Part shown: in pieces, positions 34,884 to 43,828 of the stretch
Position numbering within the stretch: position 1 is the stretch's first letter
Layout: each line of letters opens with the position of its first letter
Assembly (NCBI GenBank): GCA_934462925.1
Contig: CAKSIT010000004.1
Coordinates: forward strand, 62,001 to 126,000
Direction of reading: 5' to 3'
Length of the DNA stretch: 64,000 nucleotides
DNA from: an uncultured Oscillospiraceae bacterium
GTDB lineage: Bacteria; Bacillota; Clostridia; Oscillospirales; Ruminococcaceae
Program-made: the position numbers and the translations under genes
Notes under the pieces: model-generated
Database searches by the model: none
What the model was told of the DNA's origin: nothing
The model's input: the letters and a program-made list of their open reading frames with translations, nothing else

Positions 34884-35660
34884 TTGGCTAAAATAATTGC
34901 GGTAACGAACCAAAAGGGCGGCGTCGGCAAGACCACAACGTGCAGCGCGCTTTGCGGCGGGCTTGTAAAGCTTAAGCAGCGTGTGCTTGCGATAGACCTC
35001 GACCCGCAGGGGAATCTGACGTTCAGCCTTGGCGCGGACGCGGACGACAGCTTTACTGTATACGACGTGCTTAAGGGCAACTGCGAGCTTAAGGACGCCA
35101 TTCAAAAGGACGGCGTTTGCGACGTAGTGCCGTCGAACATACTGCTGTCGGGACTGGAGCTGGAAATGACGGGCGTAGGGCGCGAGTATGTGCTGCGCGA
35201 GCAGCTCAGCGCAGTCGCCGACGAGTACGACTACATAATCCTCGACACGCCGCCCGCGCTCTCGGTGCTTACGATAAACGCCTACACCGCGTCGGACGAG
35301 CTTGTGATACCCATGCTCTGCGAGATACTTTCGCTGCAGGGCATAGCGCAGCTCAAGCAGACGATTTTTGCGGTGCAGCGCTACTACAACAAGGAGCTTA
35401 AGGTGCGGGGCATTCTGCTTAACAAATACAACCCGCGCTACACCCTTACCAAAGAGGTGGAGGAGCTTGCGGGAATGATAGCGCAGCAGCTTGAAACGAA
35501 GATATTCAAAAGCCGCATAAGTTCCGCGGTGTGCATTGCCGAAGCGCCCGCCCACGGCGAGAGCATTATGACGTACTCGCCCAAATCCCGCTCGGTTAAG
35601 GAGTACATGGAGTTTATAGAGGAGCTTACGGGGCTTAAGGAAAAGGGCGGCAGGAAATGA
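34884..35660 (+). CDS. ParA/Soj-family ATPase
   Basis: 258 residues from a TTG at 34884, chosen because GGAGGA (34871-34876) is well placed and the protein then starts in the family way (MAKIIAVTNQKGGVGKTTT). The deviant Walker A KGGVGKTT, the Walker A' 'VLAIDLDPQGN' and 'YIILDTPPALSVLTINA' are all present, as in chromosomal Soj/ParA. These ATPases position DNA or protein cargo. There is no ParB gene next door; instead the four-base-overlapping next gene is ComFB-like, so the cargo may be something other than the chromosome origin. Confidence 0.92.
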   Translation: MAKIIAVTNQKGGVGKTTTCSALCGGLVKLKQRVLAIDLDPQGNLTFSLGADADDSFTVYDVLKGNCELKDAIQKDGVCDVVPSNILLSGLELEMTGVGREYVLREQLSAVADEYDYIILDTPPALSVLTINAYTASDELVIPMLCEILSLQGIAQLKQTIFAVQRYYNKELKVRGILLNKYNPRYTLTKEVEELAGMIAQQLETKIFKSRISSAVCIAEAPAHGESIMTYSPKSRSVKEYMEFIEELTGLKEKGGRK

Positions 35661-36367
35661 GCAGACGAAAAACGCCCGCGAAAATCCCGCCCGAAAACGC
35701 AGCAGCCGAAAGCGCCGCGCCTGAGAATGCAGCGTCCAATGGCGCTCCGACAAAGGGCGCTGCAAAAAAGAGCGCTGCGACAAAAGTCGCGTCAGCTAAG
35801 AGCGCCGCTCCCAAAGAGGGCAAGCTGAAGAAAGCCGCGCCGGAATCCGCCGCGAGTAACGCTCCGACAAAGGGCGAAACGCCCGACAAGAAGCCGCAAA
35901 AGCGCGCAAAATCCACGGCGAAAGGCGCAAAGCGCCCCGCTCAGAGCGAGAAAGGCGCGAGCAGCAAAACGCCGCAGGTAATGAAGCTTGTGGAAAAGCA
36001 AAGCTCGGTGAACCCCGTGATAATCGCGGGGAAAAGCGCGATACCGCGCCAGCTGCGGGGCGTAGAGCCGCTTTCGCGCATAATGCGCAGGGAGGCTGAT
36101 GCCGTATTCGGCGGCGAGGTGGTGGACCTTACAAAGCGGCTGTGCGACGAGAACGCCGCGCTTATTCTGCGGCGCTTTAACGCGTGCTGCTGCGAAAGGT
36201 GCGTTGAGCGGCTCTCGCAGATAACGCAGGAGCGCTTGACGGCGCGCTTTGTAAAGACAGGCTCGCGCGAGTACGAGGAGCTGCAAGAGCCGCTGCGCAA
36301 GGCGGTCCTCACGCAGATGATAAGGGAACTTCTGGGTAGCCGCCGCAGAAGCTTTCACGATGAATAA
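35657..36367 (+). CDS. Lys/Ala-rich protein with ComFB-like C-terminal domain
   Basis: 236 residues, start overlapping the ParA stop (ATGA). Residues 1-115 are a low-complexity, highly basic Ala/Lys/Ser/Pro region (repeats like TKGAAKKSAATK) resembling histone H1-like tails and likely to bind DNA or be disordered. The C-terminal part, 'LILRRFNACCCERCVERLSQIT', then 'ARFVKTG', resembles the ComFB domain (C-x-C-E-x-C followed by A-L-N-x-L-P-x-R-Y-V). ComFB-type domains have been reported as cyclic-dinucleotide receptors in cyanobacteria; if that holds here, the protein would couple the neighbouring cyclase to ParA. The assignment is by pattern and moderate. Confidence 0.6.
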   Translation: MSRRKTPAKIPPENAAAESAAPENAASNGAPTKGAAKKSAATKVASAKSAAPKEGKLKKAAPESAASNAPTKGETPDKKPQKRAKSTAKGAKRPAQSEKGASSKTPQVMKLVEKQSSVNPVIIAGKSAIPRQLRGVEPLSRIMRREADAVFGGEVVDLTKRLCDENAALILRRFNACCCERCVERLSQITQERLTARFVKTGSREYEELQEPLRKAVLTQMIRELLGSRRRSFHDE

Positions 36368-36368
36368 T

Positions 36369-36400
36369 AACACCCGCCAGTTTTACAGGCGGGTGTTTTA
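36369..36400 (+). terminator. Terminator of the parA-comFB-like pair
   Basis: AACACCCGCC / GGCGGGTGTT (36369-36378, 36388-36397) followed by TTTA, directly after the stop codon. Confidence 0.88.
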
Positions 36401-36504
36401 GGCTGTCGATAAAGGCACATCTGCGTTGTCAACGCCATTTCGGCAGGCAAAAAGCCTAGCCGAAACGGCGTTTCCTAGCAGCTGCACCTTTCTCGCCAGC
36501 CTAA
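36398..36504. ncRNA. Structured element, copy 1
   Basis: A 107-base element with closing stem TTAGGCTG / CAGCCTAA, inner AAAGG / CCTTT, and a long central hairpin 36431-36444 with 36459-36472 capped by AGGC-AAAAA-GCCT. It shares the boxes TCGATAAAGGCACA.CTGCG (left) and CCTAGCA.CTGCACCTTTCTCG (right, 20 bases or less each) with the copy at 55884, while both stems differ in sequence but keep pairing. It lies between the 3' ends of the comFB-like gene and the V-ATPase operon, so control of a downstream gene is unlikely. Strand not determined. Confidence 0.65.
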
Positions 36505-36535
36505 CTGATTCTTTTTTGATAAGTTTTTGCGTTGG

Positions 36536-37168
36536 TTACTTGCGCGCGGCTTTCGCAAGTTTTGTGTGCTTTATCACCTTCTGGCGGGAGAACTCCTCGC
36601 GCTCCTTTTCCTCGAGGGCGTTGGAGATAAAGCGCACCTGCTCGGTAAAGCGCGGTATCATGATGTTCTTAAGGGCGTTTGCGCGCTTGCGGGTCTTTTT
36701 AATCGCCTCGGACAGGCGGAAAATGCTGTTTTCAAGCTCGGCAAGCTCAACGGTTATTTCCTTTGCGCGGTTAAAGCCGATGTACGCCTCGTCGAAGCTG
36801 GAATCGGTTTTGTGCAGGCTGTAGGAGGGAAACCTGCCGCCCGCGTCTTTCTGCGCGCTTACCATGGGCAGTGAAACGCCCATAACGCTGCGGGAGGAAA
36901 GCTCCACGGTGTCGTCGAGGGGCAGCGTTTTAACTATATCGGTGACAATGCCGAGCGACGTATTAGCGCGCTGCAAAGCGCCGTACGCCTCGGCGTAAAC
37001 GCTGCCGAGCCGCTCGCCCAGCGTGTGCGCGCGGTCTGTTAGCGCCACAAGCTCGCGCATGAGAATGTTGCGCTTTCTGTCCATAAGCTCGTAGCCCATC
37101 TGCGCCTGATGAAGCGAGCGCCGCACCTTTATAAGGTTTCCCTTTGTGGGGAATAATTGTTCTGCCAT
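36536..37168 (-). CDS. ntpD: V-type ATP synthase subunit D
   Basis: 210 residues, last gene of the minus-strand V-ATPase operon. Subunit D is the central rotor stalk of the V1 sector. The family N-terminus 'FPTKGNLIKVRRSLHQAQMGYELMDRKRNILMREL' region is seen (long coiled coil), and the C-terminal helix 'EEREEFSRQKVIKHTK' matches. It starts 14 bases after the stop of subunit B. The operon ends here; the structured element at 36398 lies just beyond. Confidence 0.95.
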   Translation of the reverse strand: MAEQLFPTKGNLIKVRRSLHQAQMGYELMDRKRNILMRELVALTDRAHTLGERLGSVYAEAYGALQRANTSLGIVTDIVKTLPLDDTVELSSRSVMGVSLPMVSAQKDAGGRFPSYSLHKTDSSFDEAYIGFNRAKEITVELAELENSIFRLSEAIKKTRKRANALKNIMIPRFTEQVRFISNALEEKEREEFSRQKVIKHTKLAKAARK

Positions 37169-37182
37169 AGCTCGTCCTCGCG

Positions 37183-38601
37183 TTATTCTTCTGTTTCGGG
37201 CGCTTGCGCGGTGAATCTCGCGGCGCGCGCGGGGTCGTACTTTTCATCAAGAAGCTTGTCGTCAAGGCGGTCAAGCTCGCTGCGCGGCAGCGTGCATAGC
37301 AAATCCCACCCAAGCTCGAGCGTTTCGTCCATGCTGCGGTTCTCGTCAAAACCCTGATTTAAGAAGCGGTCCTCGAACAGCCGCCCGAAGCTCATGTACG
37401 CGCGGTCGGCTGCGGACAGCTCCTCCTCGCCGATAACCGAAGCGAGCGCGCGCGCGTCCTGCACCTTTGCGTAGGCGGCGAAAAGCTGATTTGCAACGGC
37501 GGAGTGGTCCGCGCGGGTGTAGCCCTCGCCTATGCCGTCCTTCATAAGCCTTGAAAGCGACAGCAGCACCGAAAGCCCGGGGTAAACGCCGCGCTTGTCA
37601 AGCTCGCGGTCGAATACAATCTGCCCCTCGGTGATGTACGCGGTAAGGTCGGGAATGGGGTGCGTTATATCGTCGTTGGGCATGGTGAGTATCGGTATCT
37701 GCGTTACAGAACCCGTGCCGCCCTCGATAACGCCCGCGCGCTCGTAGAGCGAGGCGAGGTTTGAGTAGAGATAGCCGGGGTAGCCCTTGCGTCCGGGAAT
37801 CTCGCCCTTTGAGGAGGAGAACTCGCGCAGCGCCTCGGCGTAGGAGGTCATGTCCGTCATGATAACGAGAATGTGCATACCCTTTTCGTAGGCTAGGTAT
37901 TCCGCGGCGGTAAGCGCGCACAGCGGGGTGAGCAGTCGCTCGATTATAGGGTCGCTTGAAAGGTTAAGGAACATTGCAACGCGCTCCGTAGCGCCCGTTT
38001 CCTCAAAAGAGCGGCGGAAGTAGTCCGCAACGTCCTTTTGCACGCCCATTGCGGCGAAAACTATAGCGAAGCGCGCGTCCTCGTCGCCCGTGATTTTCGC
38101 CTGCTTTACGATTTGCACCGCCAGCTTGTTGTGCGAAAGCCCCGAGCCTGAGAATATCGGCAGCTTCTGCCCGCGGATAAGCGTCATAAGCGCGTCTATT
38201 GAAGAAATGCCCGTGTGGATATAGTTGCGCGGGTAGTGGCGCGCAACGGGGTTGAGCGGCTGACCGTTAACGTCGCCCATTTTCTCGGGGAACACAGGTC
38301 CAAGCCCGTCCACGGGCTTGCCTGCGCCGCTGAAAACGCGCCCGAGCATTTCTGCGGCAAGCGGTATTTCAAGCGGCTTGCCCGAAAATACGGTTTTGGT
38401 GTTCTTAAGGGAAATGCCGTTCGTTCCCTCAAACACCTGTAAGATAACCTTGTCGCCCTCCATCTGTACAACGCGCCCCATGCGGTGCGTGCCGTCGTCA
38501 AGGCAAATGTCGGCTATCTCGTCGAACGCCACGCCCTTTACGCCCTCAAGCGCGATAAGCGGGCCGTTTATGTCGTTAAGACCCATATATTGCAAACTCA
38601 T
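37183..38601 (-). CDS. ntpB: V-type ATP synthase subunit B
   Basis: 472 residues. Non-catalytic nucleotide-binding subunit of the V1 hexamer. Landmarks: '[18 protein letters not shown]', '[18 protein letters not shown]', '[30 protein letters not shown]', '[30 protein letters not shown]' and the arginine-containing '[15 protein letters not shown]' region. As usual for B, the P-loop is degenerate (SGSGLSHN). Its ATG overlaps the subunit A stop by four bases. Confidence 0.97.
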   Translation of the reverse strand: MSLQYMGLNDINGPLIALEGVKGVAFDEIADICLDDGTHRMGRVVQMEGDKVILQVFEGTNGISLKNTKTVFSGKPLEIPLAAEMLGRVFSGAGKPVDGLGPVFPEKMGDVNGQPLNPVARHYPRNYIHTGISSIDALMTLIRGQKLPIFSGSGLSHNKLAVQIVKQAKITGDEDARFAIVFAAMGVQKDVADYFRRSFEETGATERVAMFLNLSSDPIIERLLTPLCALTAAEYLAYEKGMHILVIMTDMTSYAEALREFSSSKGEIPGRKGYPGYLYSNLASLYERAGVIEGGTGSVTQIPILTMPNDDITHPIPDLTAYITEGQIVFDRELDKRGVYPGLSVLLSLSRLMKDGIGEGYTRADHSAVANQLFAAYAKVQDARALASVIGEEELSAADRAYMSFGRLFEDRFLNQGFDENRSMDETLELGWDLLCTLPRSELDRLDDKLLDEKYDPARAARFTAQAPETEE

Positions 38602-40361
38602 GACATATTCTCCCCACCTGTAAGCTGTGTGAATGCGCGGTCGATTTCCGCAAGGTAATCGTCGAATATCTCGGGCTTATCGTTCGGGATATCGTACTTC
38701 ATGCGCACCGCCTTGTCGAAAAGCCCCGTTGCAAGCACCGCGGAAAGCGCAGCGCCCGCTTTAAGCGCCTCAAGCGAGCGGCGGTAGAGGGTGACTATCA
38801 CCTTCATCATAAGCCGCTGCTTTTCAAGCGGCACAAACGTGTCGTCCTTGTGGTAGGCGTTCTGCTGCAAGAATCCCACGCGAACAACGCGCGCGGCTTC
38901 AATGGCAAGCTTCTGGTCGTCGGGCAGAACGTCCGCGCCGATAAGCTTTACTATCTCCATGAGCTTGTTTTCTTCCTGCAGAATGTCCGAAAGCTCCTGC
39001 CGCAGCGCCATAAAGTCGCTCCCGACGTGTTCGGCGTAATATTCCGCAAGGTCGTCGGTGTACTCGGAGTAGCTGGTGTTCCAGTCGATAGCGGGGTAGT
39101 GGCGCGCGTATGCAAGCGACTTGTCAAGCGCCCAGAAGCAGCGCACAAAGCGCTTGGTGTTTTGCGTTACAGGCTCGGAGAAGTCGCTGCCCTGCGGGGA
39201 TACAGCGCCTATTATGGTAACCGAACCCTCGCTGCCGCCGAGCGTTTTCACATAGCCCGCGCGCTCGTAGAACTCCGAAAGGCGCGAGGGCAGGTACGCG
39301 GGGAAGCCCTCCTCCGCGGGCATTTCTTCAAGGCGGCCCGAAATCTCGCGCAGCGCCTCCGCCCAGCGCGAGGTGGAATCCGCCATAATTGCTATGTGGT
39401 AGCCCATGTCGCGGTAGTATTCCGCAAGCGTAATGCCCGTGTAAATGGAAGCCTCGCGCGCCGCCACGGGCATATTCGAGGTGTTTGCGATAAGCACCGT
39501 TCTGTCCGTAAGCGGCCTGCCGCTCTTGGGGTCTATAAGCTCGCTGAACTCCTCAAGAACCTGCGTCATCTCGTTGCCGCGCTCGCCGCAGCCGATGTAT
39601 ACGATTATATCCGCGTCGCACCACTTTGCAAGCTGGTGCTGGGTCATTGTCTTGCCCGTTCCGAAGCCGCCGGGGATAGCCGCCGTGCCGCCCTTTGCTA
39701 TGGGTATCACGGTGTCGATAACGCGCTGTCCCGTGATAAGCGGCCTGTCTATAGGCAGCCTGCCGCCTATGGGGCGCGCGCGCTTTATCGGCCAGCGCTG
39801 CACCATTGTAAGCTCGGCCTCCGTGCCGTCGGGGCGCTTAAGGCGTATTATCGGCGTATCGACGGTGTAGCTGCCGTTTTCCGCGGCATAGGTCACCACG
39901 CCCTGCATATCGGGCGGGGTCATGCACCTGTGCGTTATAAGCGGCGTTTCGGGGCAGGTGCAGTACACCTCTCCGCCGGAAAGCGCGTCGCCGACTTTTA
40001 CGGTAACCGTAACGTCCCAGCGCTTTTTGGTATCGAGCGAGGGCAGCGCGCTTCCCTCCGTCACAAACGCGCCGCTTATCGCGGTCATGTCGCGTAAGGG
40101 GCGCTCTATCCCGTCGAATATGTTTGAGATTATCCCCGGACCGAGCGCTGCGCACACGGGCGCGCCCGAACCCTCGACAGGCTCGCCTGTCATAAGCCCC
40201 GAGGTGTTCTCGTACACCTGAATGGTGGTGAAGTCGTCGCTTACGCCTATTACCTCGCCGATAAGCCGTCTTTTTCCGACGTAAACCATTTCAAGCATGG
40301 AGAAGTCGCGCGTGCGCGCCACTTTAACGACAGGGCCGTTTATCGCATAAACCGTGTTCAA
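38598..40361 (-). CDS. ntpA: V-type ATP synthase subunit A (catalytic)
   Basis: 587 residues from a TTG at 40361, giving the normal family N-terminus ([19 protein letters not shown]) with GAAAGGAAG upstream; the frame extends to 40484 but that part overlaps subunit E and has unrelated Arg/Ser-rich sequence. The P-loop is '[19 protein letters not shown]' and the Walker B region '[19 protein letters not shown]'. The A-specific non-homologous insert (about 110-200) is present. Subunit A hydrolyses or makes ATP in alternation with B. Confidence 0.97.
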   Translation of the reverse strand: MNTVYAINGPVVKVARTRDFSMLEMVYVGKRRLIGEVIGVSDDFTTIQVYENTSGLMTGEPVEGSGAPVCAALGPGIISNIFDGIERPLRDMTAISGAFVTEGSALPSLDTKKRWDVTVTVKVGDALSGGEVYCTCPETPLITHRCMTPPDMQGVVTYAAENGSYTVDTPIIRLKRPDGTEAELTMVQRWPIKRARPIGGRLPIDRPLITGQRVIDTVIPIAKGGTAAIPGGFGTGKTMTQHQLAKWCDADIIVYIGCGERGNEMTQVLEEFSELIDPKSGRPLTDRTVLIANTSNMPVAAREASIYTGITLAEYYRDMGYHIAIMADSTSRWAEALREISGRLEEMPAEEGFPAYLPSRLSEFYERAGYVKTLGGSEGSVTIIGAVSPQGSDFSEPVTQNTKRFVRCFWALDKSLAYARHYPAIDWNTSYSEYTDDLAEYYAEHVGSDFMALRQELSDILQEENKLMEIVKLIGADVLPDDQKLAIEAARVVRVGFLQQNAYHKDDTFVPLEKQRLMMKVIVTLYRRSLEALKAGAALSAVLATGLFDKAVRMKYDIPNDKPEIFDDYLAEIDRAFTQLTGGENMS

Positions 40362-40386
40362 TCTTCTTCTTCCTTTCGGGGTAAAA

Positions 40387-40971
40387 TCAATCAAGGCGAA
40401 GCTGCGACTGCTGCGAGAACGCCCGCTTCTCCTCCTCGAGCGCGCTGTCGAGCGTGTAGTCGCCCGAGAGCGTGCCTGCGGCATTCTGCGCGCGAATACC
40501 GCCTATCATAACAGAGCCGTCCGCTGTAACGTTTGCAGCAAGCGCCTTAACGCGCTCGATATCGCGCGGGGCGGCGGAGATAACGGCGTTTTCGCCAAGC
40601 TCCGCAAACGCGCGCTTTACCGCGCGGGCGAGCCACTCGCCGTACTCGGCGGACTGCGCAAAGGCGCAAAGCTCCTGCCTTGTCTGCTCAAAAAACTGCT
40701 CGATAAGCTCTTTTCTGTGCGCAAGCACCGCGCGCTTTGTTTCGGCGTCCACGCGGGACAGCTCCTTGCTTATGCGGGCGGTAAGCCTGCTTTTCTGTGC
40801 GGCAAGCTCGCTTAGCGCTTCGCGCTCGGCAAGCTCGGCGCGCAGCTTTTCCGCGGAGCTGCTGCGCTGCTGCGCAAGGCGTTCAAGCTCGTCGGTCTGC
40901 GCTTTCGCCTGCGCGTCTATTTCCGTGCGGAACATTTCAAGCTTCTCGGCAAAATTAGTTTCAGTTTCCAT
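40387..40971 (-). CDS. ntpE: V-type ATP synthase subunit E
   Basis: 194 residues. Peripheral stalk subunit; an N-terminal long charged helix (about 1-105, rich in Glu/Gln/Arg/Lys, coiled-coil type) and a C-terminal globular part ('VTADGSVMIGGIRAQNAAGTLSGDYTLDSAL' region) as in other NtpE proteins. Placed between F and A as in other clostridial operons. Confidence 0.9.
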   Translation of the reverse strand: METETNFAEKLEMFRTEIDAQAKAQTDELERLAQQRSSSAEKLRAELAEREALSELAAQKSRLTARISKELSRVDAETKRAVLAHRKELIEQFFEQTRQELCAFAQSAEYGEWLARAVKRAFAELGENAVISAAPRDIERVKALAANVTADGSVMIGGIRAQNAAGTLSGDYTLDSALEEEKRAFSQQSQLRLD

Positions 40972-41002
40972 AAAACCAGCCTTTCAGATGGAGTTGCACG
41001 GC

Positions 41003-41311
41003 TCAGAGCTTTATGCCCATAGCCTGCTCAATGCAGCGGTCTATGATGTCCGCCGCGCTTGTGTTGCCGTGGCGGTCGGGAATCTCCGCGATAAGCGGCC
41101 GCTCCCGCGTGAGCCTTACGGCGCGCACGCGCTCGGTGCAGAGTGCGGCGGTCTTTTCCGTCATAAGCACTATGGCGGTGCTTTCATCTGCAAGCGCCTT
41201 GTCAAGTGCCGCGCCCGCTTCCTCGGGCGTATGCGCGACAACGCCCTCAATCCCCGCCATTCTCATGCCAAGGAGAGTATCCACGTTATCGCTTATCAGA
41301 AAGAATTTCAC
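41003..41311 (-). CDS. ntpF: V-type ATP synthase subunit F
   Basis: 102 residues, with the family N-terminus 'KFFLISDNVDTLLGMRMAGIEGVV' and 'STAIVLMTEKTAALC', matching the small Rossmann-like F subunit at the bottom of the central stalk. Gene order and size fit. Confidence 0.93.
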   Translation of the reverse strand: MKFFLISDNVDTLLGMRMAGIEGVVAHTPEEAGAALDKALADESTAIVLMTEKTAALCTERVRAVRLTRERPLIAEIPDRHGNTSAADIIDRCIEQAMGIKL

Positions 41312-41336
41312 GTCCGCACCCCCGTTTTGCGCAGTA

Positions 41337-41786
41337 TCAGCCGAAAAGAATGAGTATGGATATCAGCAGGCCGTAAATCGCAACGCCCTCGCCGAGCGCT
41401 ACGAATATCAGCGCCTTAGTGAACGCCTTGTCGTTTTCGCTTACAGCGCCGATAGCCGCAGGGGCAGCGCCGCCTACCGCAATACCCGTGCCGATAGTGC
41501 CAAGACCCGTTGAAAGCGCAGCGCCGATGTACTTCATGCCCTGCGTAAAGCCCTCGCCCGAGGCGGCAGCGGCGTTAGCGACGTCCGCAGCCTCCGCGAA
41601 CGCCCCTGTGAGCGGCAGCGCCGTCATAAGCGCCATAACGCCGATAAAGGAGAATATGTTGGTAAGCACCGCGCGCTTTCTGTTGGCGGGCTTTCCGCTG
41701 CGGCGGTTCTTAAGGCAGAGTATCAGCGGGAGCATTATTGCAGCCGTTGCAAGAAGCGGGAGTGTGAAAAGAATAACGTATTTCAT
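41337..41786 (-). CDS. ntpK: V-type ATP synthase subunit K (proteolipid ring)
   Basis: 149 residues from ATG 41786 (GGAGG upstream); the ATG five codons earlier overlaps that site. Four membrane helices: two in the N-terminal half without a membrane carboxylate and two in the C-terminal half (GLGTIGTGIAVGGAAPAAIGA; ALGEGVAIYGLLISILIL). The Glu of 'LGEGVAIYG' is the ion carrier. The E-x4-Y spacing is found in sodium-binding rings, but I do not see the partner Gln in the third helix, so the coupling ion is open. Confidence 0.93.
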   Translation of the reverse strand: MKYVILFTLPLLATAAIMLPLILCLKNRRSGKPANRKRAVLTNIFSFIGVMALMTALPLTGAFAEAADVANAAAASGEGFTQGMKYIGAALSTGLGTIGTGIAVGGAAPAAIGAVSENDKAFTKALIFVALGEGVAIYGLLISILILFG

Positions 41787-41804
41787 TTGTGTTTCCTCCA
41801 AAAA

Positions 41805-43787
41805 TCAGTTTTCTGTTTCAAGGCTAATGCTTATGGGGCTGAACCCCTGACCGCTGCCGTCGTAGAAGCGGTTGAATATCTCGTAGAACTCAAGTCGCAG
41901 CACCTGAATGCCGACAAGCAGTCCCTCAATGCCCATTACCACTATGTTGCCGATAACGTAGGCAATAACCGTGCCGACAGTCACCTTGGCGTCGGGGACG
42001 TTAGTACCCGCAAGCTGCGACACAACAAGCATAAAGCCCGCGTGCGAGAGAATGAACCCGCCTATACGCAGATAGGACATCGTGTTTGAAAGGAAGCTTA
42101 TCGCCGCTTCAAACAACTCGATAAAGTTTTCGATGATGAAGTTGCCCACCGAGGTCTTTTCCGCGGGGCGCTCGCCCGCAACCAGCATACCGAGCGGCTT
42201 TTTGAAGAATATCGCAACGAGCGGCAGCACGATAAGCAGCAGTATATACGCGGGTGTGAAAAGCTTCAGCCCGAACAGCAGCGTACCCACAGCGCCCGCC
42301 ACAAGCGAGCCGTAGAACACGATACCCGCCACGCCGTTCACGCCGAAAAGCGCCTCGCCAAGCTGCCTGCTTTTGAATTTAAGAACCATGTTGAATATCA
42401 TGGAAACGAGGATAAGCACAATGCCTATCGCGAGGGAGAACAGCAGCAGAACCGTCGCCGCTTGGAATATGTTTTCGGGGCGTTCGGGAAGCCCCAAGGG
42501 GCTGAACAGCCTGCAAAGCCCGTTCCAGATTTCCGCGCGGTGGAAGAACGGCGTGATAAGCGTTTCAATGCCGAACACCGAGCCGTACACAACGCCGAAC
42601 GCGGCGGAAAACAGCCCTATGCGCTCCATAATGGGCGCAAGCCCGTTTTTGGTGAACTTTGTGAGAATAAACCCGAGAAGCGTTATCACAAGCCCCTGTC
42701 CCACGTCGCCGAACATTATGCCGAAAAGCAGCATATACGTGAACGCAACGTACGGCGTGGGGTCGAATCCGCCGTAGGACGGCAGCCCGTACATTTTTAC
42801 GAACATCTCGAACGGCCGCGTTATTATGTTGTTCTTAAGCACCACGGGCGTATCCGCGGGCGCGTGCTTTCGCTCTATCGGTATCTCTATCGTTACAACG
42901 CCCTCTGCGGCGGTGAGCTTTTCTTCAAGCTGCTTTGTCCTGCGCGAGGGGCAGTAGCCGCTGAACGAGAACCGTCCGTCCGCTATTACCGCCTTTCTGC
43001 GCAGCTCAAAGCAGTCGGACTTGTATTTCAGCTTGCTCATTACCGCGCTGAAGTCCTCGCCTATCTCGGCGGTGAGCGCGTGCAGGCGCTCCTCTATGCC
43101 GCGCAGGCGCTCCTCCTCCTCGGAGATGGCGCTGCTGAGTTTTCTGTCCGCGTCCTCGGGGTTGTCCTCAAGGTAATCCGGCAGTACCGCGCGCTCAAAG
43201 AACAGGCTGTCCATAAGCGAGTCGGAGAACTCTATAACGCTTTTCGGCGCGAGATATACTCCCCATACGTAGCCCTCCGTCTTTTCAAACGGCAGGAATA
43301 TGAAGCAGCGCGGCTTGTAGTAGGCGAGCTTCTTCTCGCTCTCCACGGGCAGCCGCCCCACGCGAAAGCGCACGTATTCCATCTCGGACAGTTCTTTAAA
43401 GCTTACGTCGAGTCCGCGCAGATGGCGCACGCACGCGTCGGTCTGCCTGTGTTCGCTTAAAGCGGCAGCCGTCTGCTCGCGCTGCTGCCTTAGCTCTCTG
43501 TACTTTTCGCTTATCTGTGCAAGGTAGTTTTCAAAGTCGCCGCCCGTTTCGCATTTCACGCCCTCAAATCCGCAGAAATGCACGGGGATATCAAGCTCTG
43601 CGGCAAGCGTGCGCAGCCTTGAATACACGCCTGAATACGGGTTCTGCTCGCTTTCGCCGTGCAGGGCGCTTATGCCCTGCGGCTCGGTCATCTGAAAGCA
43701 GCCGCTTTCTCCGCACGTCATCAGCGCGCCGTCAAGCTTTTCTGCAGGTCCTTCCACAGACAGCAGCGACATCTTTTCAATACCCAT
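41805..43787 (-). CDS. ntpI: V-type ATP synthase subunit I
   Basis: 660 residues from ATG 43787, which is properly spaced from AAAGGCGG; the GTG at 43796 is too close. The N-terminal half is soluble with coiled coils (KYRELRQQREQTAAALSEHR) and the C-terminal half has seven to eight membrane segments from 'YVAFTYMLLFGIMFGDVGQGL', the classic signature of the stator a/I subunit. The helix 'LSYLRIGGFILSHAGFMLVV'-like region (here MSYLRIGGFILSHAGF) carries the essential Arg that faces the K ring. Confidence 0.96.
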   Translation of the reverse strand: MGIEKMSLLSVEGPAEKLDGALMTCGESGCFQMTEPQGISALHGESEQNPYSGVYSRLRTLAAELDIPVHFCGFEGVKCETGGDFENYLAQISEKYRELRQQREQTAAALSEHRQTDACVRHLRGLDVSFKELSEMEYVRFRVGRLPVESEKKLAYYKPRCFIFLPFEKTEGYVWGVYLAPKSVIEFSDSLMDSLFFERAVLPDYLEDNPEDADRKLSSAISEEEERLRGIEERLHALTAEIGEDFSAVMSKLKYKSDCFELRRKAVIADGRFSFSGYCPSRRTKQLEEKLTAAEGVVTIEIPIERKHAPADTPVVLKNNIITRPFEMFVKMYGLPSYGGFDPTPYVAFTYMLLFGIMFGDVGQGLVITLLGFILTKFTKNGLAPIMERIGLFSAAFGVVYGSVFGIETLITPFFHRAEIWNGLCRLFSPLGLPERPENIFQAATVLLLFSLAIGIVLILVSMIFNMVLKFKSRQLGEALFGVNGVAGIVFYGSLVAGAVGTLLFGLKLFTPAYILLLIVLPLVAIFFKKPLGMLVAGERPAEKTSVGNFIIENFIELFEAAISFLSNTMSYLRIGGFILSHAGFMLVVSQLAGTNVPDAKVTVGTVIAYVIGNIVVMGIEGLLVGIQVLRLEFYEIFNRFYDGSGQGFSPISISLETEN

Positions 43788-43828
43788 GTGATGCACCGCC
43801 TTTCGTTTTGCGCATATTTATTTGTGCC

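Noticed and set aside
40362..40484. N-terminal extension of the V-ATPase subunit A frame
   Set aside because: The 41 extra codons are Arg/Ser-rich antisense-like sequence inside subunit E; the TTG at 40361 gives the family N-terminus and has a ribosome binding site.
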